Shown piece after piece: positions 42,459 through 43,929 of a DNA stretch of 43,929 nucleotides (within the stretch, counting starts at the first letter, position 1; every line of letters begins with the position of its first letter). The DNA is from Prochlorococcus sp. AG-363-P06. GTDB taxonomy: Bacteria > Cyanobacteriota > Cyanobacteriia > PCC-6307 > Cyanobiaceae. The notes beneath the pieces were generated by a model that saw only the letters and a list, made by a program, of their open reading frames with translations, was not told the DNA's origin and searched no databases. Position numbers and translations under genes: made by a program. The stretch covers positions 1-43,929 of the forward strand of contig QCGD01000013.1 in NCBI GenBank assembly GCA_003280025.1. Direction: 5' to 3'.

Positions 42459-42611
42459 TTATTTATTTACTACTTTTCCACCATACTGTCTTACTATTTT
42501 ATCTAACAAAATTCGCATATCTTTATTTTTAAGTTTTTCTATTTGCTGCAAATTTTCAAGAAGATCACATATTTGATCCTGTGTGTCTTCATTTAATTCT
42601 GAAACTGCCAT
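42459..42611 (-). CDS. 50-residue 'LKNKD..YGG' microprotein
   Basis: ATG 42611 to TAA. MAVSELNEDTQDQICDLLEN, then LQQIEKLKNKDMRILLDKIV and RQYGGKVVNK. Clear paralogue of the 43160 protein: shared Q-I-x2-L-L, L-K-N-K-D, L-D and R-x-Y-G-G-x-V-V. It is expressed from a good copy of the recurrent element. Soluble, helical, function unknown. Confidence 0.65.
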   Translation of the reverse strand: MAVSELNEDTQDQICDLLENLQQIEKLKNKDMRILLDKIVRQYGGKVVNK

Positions 42612-42657
42612 TAAAAAAAAAGAGGGTTTTATCCCTCTATGTTAGAGCGAGTGTCAA
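42612..42657 (-). promoter_or_regulatory. Recurrent promoter/terminator element on the minus strand
   Basis: Read on the minus strand: TTGACA (42657-42652), 18-base spacer ending CTCTAACATAGAGG, GATAAA (42633-42628). The stem AGAGGG/CCCTCT surrounds ATAAAA, then a T-run up to the ATG at 42611. Same design as 35057-35100. Confidence 0.65.
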
Positions 42658-42674
42658 TAAAAAGTTTTTGAATT

Positions 42675-43103
42675 TTAATTATGAATAGTAATAGGGAGTC
42701 CCATAGAAGATGCTGCAAATACATAAAGAACTGCTGGTTTTTTTCCTATATTTTCAACGATGTGTTCATCACCATTATTGCTCTCTATAAATGATTCCTT
42801 TGATGAAAAATAATTAATAACATCTCCTCTAGTATGCTTCAATTTACCTTTAGCAAGATACACAACCATCGGTGCTGGATGTGTATGTATTGGAGTCTTT
42901 ACTCCAACAGGGATAATTACTTTTAAAAATCTAAGCTCGCCTTGTTTCCACCTAGGATAAGAAATTTTCTTACCTCCCAAACCTGTTGTACCTTGAATAA
43001 GAGGTATTACTTCAATCTTTTCATCAGCTTTAGCATTATCCAAAGGAAGAAGAATTGATGATATTGTTATTGCAGAGATTAATAAATTTCTAATTTTTGC
43101 CAT
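42675..43103 (-). CDS. Exported cupin-domain protein
   Basis: A 142-residue protein with a signal peptide (LLISAITISSILLPLDNAKA, cleavage before DEKIE). It is a single cupin_2 domain: TPIHTHPAPMVVYLAKGKL carries the first metal-binding motif (H-x-H), and NNGDEHIVENIGKKPAVLYV the second with one His. It likely binds a divalent metal in the periplasm or lumen. The reaction is unknown. A TTGACA box lies upstream at 43145-43140, a weak relative of the recurrent element. Confidence 0.8.
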   Translation of the reverse strand: MAKIRNLLISAITISSILLPLDNAKADEKIEVIPLIQGTTGLGGKKISYPRWKQGELRFLKVIIPVGVKTPIHTHPAPMVVYLAKGKLKHTRGDVINYFSSKESFIESNNGDEHIVENIGKKPAVLYVFAASSMGLPITIHN

Positions 43104-43159
43104 AAATCATTAGTTAACTGCCCCTTATTGTAGATTGTCTGTCAATTAATAAAAGGTAT

Positions 43160-43315
43160 TTAATTTCTATCTACTACTTCTCCTCCATACTCTCTAGCTA
43201 CTACATCTAAACACATAAGAATATCTTTATTTTTTAATAGATCTGTTTGCTTCAAATACATAAGAAGAGTTCTTATTTGATCAATTGTGTTTTCATGTAA
43301 TTCTGGAAGTGTCAT
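43160..43315 (-). CDS. 51-residue 'LKNKD..YGG' microprotein
   Basis: ATG 43315 to TAA. MTLPELHENTIDQIRTLLMY, then LKQTDLLKNKDILMCLDVVA and REYGGEVVDRN. Paralogue of the 42459 protein. The two flank the exported cupin gene on the same strand. Upstream sequence lacks a clear copy of the recurrent element. Function unknown. Confidence 0.65.
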   Translation of the reverse strand: MTLPELHENTIDQIRTLLMYLKQTDLLKNKDILMCLDVVAREYGGEVVDRN

Positions 43316-43446
43316 AACTAATACTTAATAGCCAACTGCCAATAAGGATAGCAACAAAAGACTTTTTCTCTAACTGATAGACATGCTTATCATAAATCAA
43401 TCTAAGGTCAGTCTAATGTTATTTGTCGAAATCATTCATTAAGAAT

Positions 43447-43785
43447 CTAGTCTTGTTCGAATAGTTCCAAATATTTAAAAAGTGTTATGCATCTATATTT
43501 AACTGCTACTACAAGAGATGAAATCAACACAAGTGCTAAAAATATATGCTCTTTTAAAAAGTCAAAGGGAAGGCCAAGGTAGAAACCAAATCCTTGCGAT
43601 GCTAAAACAAAATACATAACGAGTACAAAAAACAATGCGACAAGGCAAGAAATACTCTCTTTTTTTCTTTTAAAATATTGATTTTGATAAACTAAATCCA
43701 AACATAAAAGCGGACTTAATAATGGGAATGGGAAAAAGAACAAAAATATTCTAGTAATTGCCTTTGACTTATTTGGTGAAAGCAT
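43447..43785 (-). CDS. Small membrane protein with about three helices
   Basis: A 112-residue protein with hydrophobic segments ITRIFLFFFPFPLLSPLLCL, ISCLVALFFVLVMYFVLAS and IFLALVLISSLVVAVKYRC. Short charged loops lie between them (YFKRKKES) and the tail is LFKYLELFEQD. No family recognised. Starts at ATG 43785; the last gene of the window. Confidence 0.5.
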   Translation of the reverse strand: MLSPNKSKAITRIFLFFFPFPLLSPLLCLDLVYQNQYFKRKKESISCLVALFFVLVMYFVLASQGFGFYLGLPFDFLKEHIFLALVLISSLVVAVKYRCITLFKYLELFEQD

Positions 43786-43929
43786 ATTTAATGTTCGAGG
43801 AAATGAATTTCTTTAGTTTAAATCAATCGCTTAATAAACTATTCTATTTATAACCTATTTTTTTATAAGGCACTAGTTTATAAGTAAGATCTGCGATTTA
43901 ATTTAAGCTTAGATGATCTTCGAAGATAT

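Overview
The window looks like a high-light-adapted Prochlorococcus chromosome. It is very A+T-rich, densely packed and short on spacers. It carries families typical of marine picocyanobacteria: a Hli chlorophyll-binding protein, a Tic20-like protein, DUF2811 and DUF2839 proteins, StpA, a SulP transporter with STAS domain, and a picocyanobacterial amino-acid ABC transporter. It also holds dozens of very short genes. This assignment comes from reading the proteins, not from a database search.

Region 1 (about 1-17.5 kb) is core-like metabolism. In order: an isochorismatase-fold hydrolase, a Fur-family regulator, an ArsS-like radical SAM enzyme, glucosylglycerol-phosphate phosphatase (StpA) divergent from a GpsA-like dehydrogenase, and a two-gene methionine unit (MetY plus an acetyl-specific-looking MetA). 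These are followed by a SulP anion transporter, an FAD oxidase, a sirohydrochlorin-chelatase-like protein with a Cys/His-rich tail, a GMC oxidoreductase, a pentapeptide protein, a ribbon-helix-helix gene with twin palindromes upstream, glyoxalase I and a Tic20-like protein.

Region 2 (about 17.8-27.6 kb) flanks tRNA-Ser(UGA) and reads as a surface-glycan or lipid island. It contains GtrA, a DPMS-type glycosyltransferase, a multi-spanning GT-C-like protein, an alkaline-phosphatase-superfamily-like protein, a fatty-acid desaturase and two SAM methyltransferases, with long low-information spacers and a gene remnant.

Region 3 (about 27.8-35.3 kb and 39.3-43.9 kb) is crowded with microproteins of 20-60 residues. 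Many overlap as ATGA or TAATG and several occur as diverged paralogue pairs within the window. A recurrent DNA element sits directly before many of their start codons. It has a -35 TTGACA-like box, a conserved spacer GATCTAAAATAGAG and a -10 GATAAA/TATAAA box. In its best copies the -10 lies in the loop of a terminator-like hairpin followed by a T-run and then ATG. This element and its small genes are the most novel-looking system here. Broken genes (a frameshifted small gene, a damaged cupin, a CARMKG-type remnant) and a tRNA-like fragment suggest active turnover.

Region 4 (35.5-39.3 kb) is an intact four-gene polar amino-acid ABC transporter on the minus strand. It ends against a broken cupin gene and separates the two microprotein zones.
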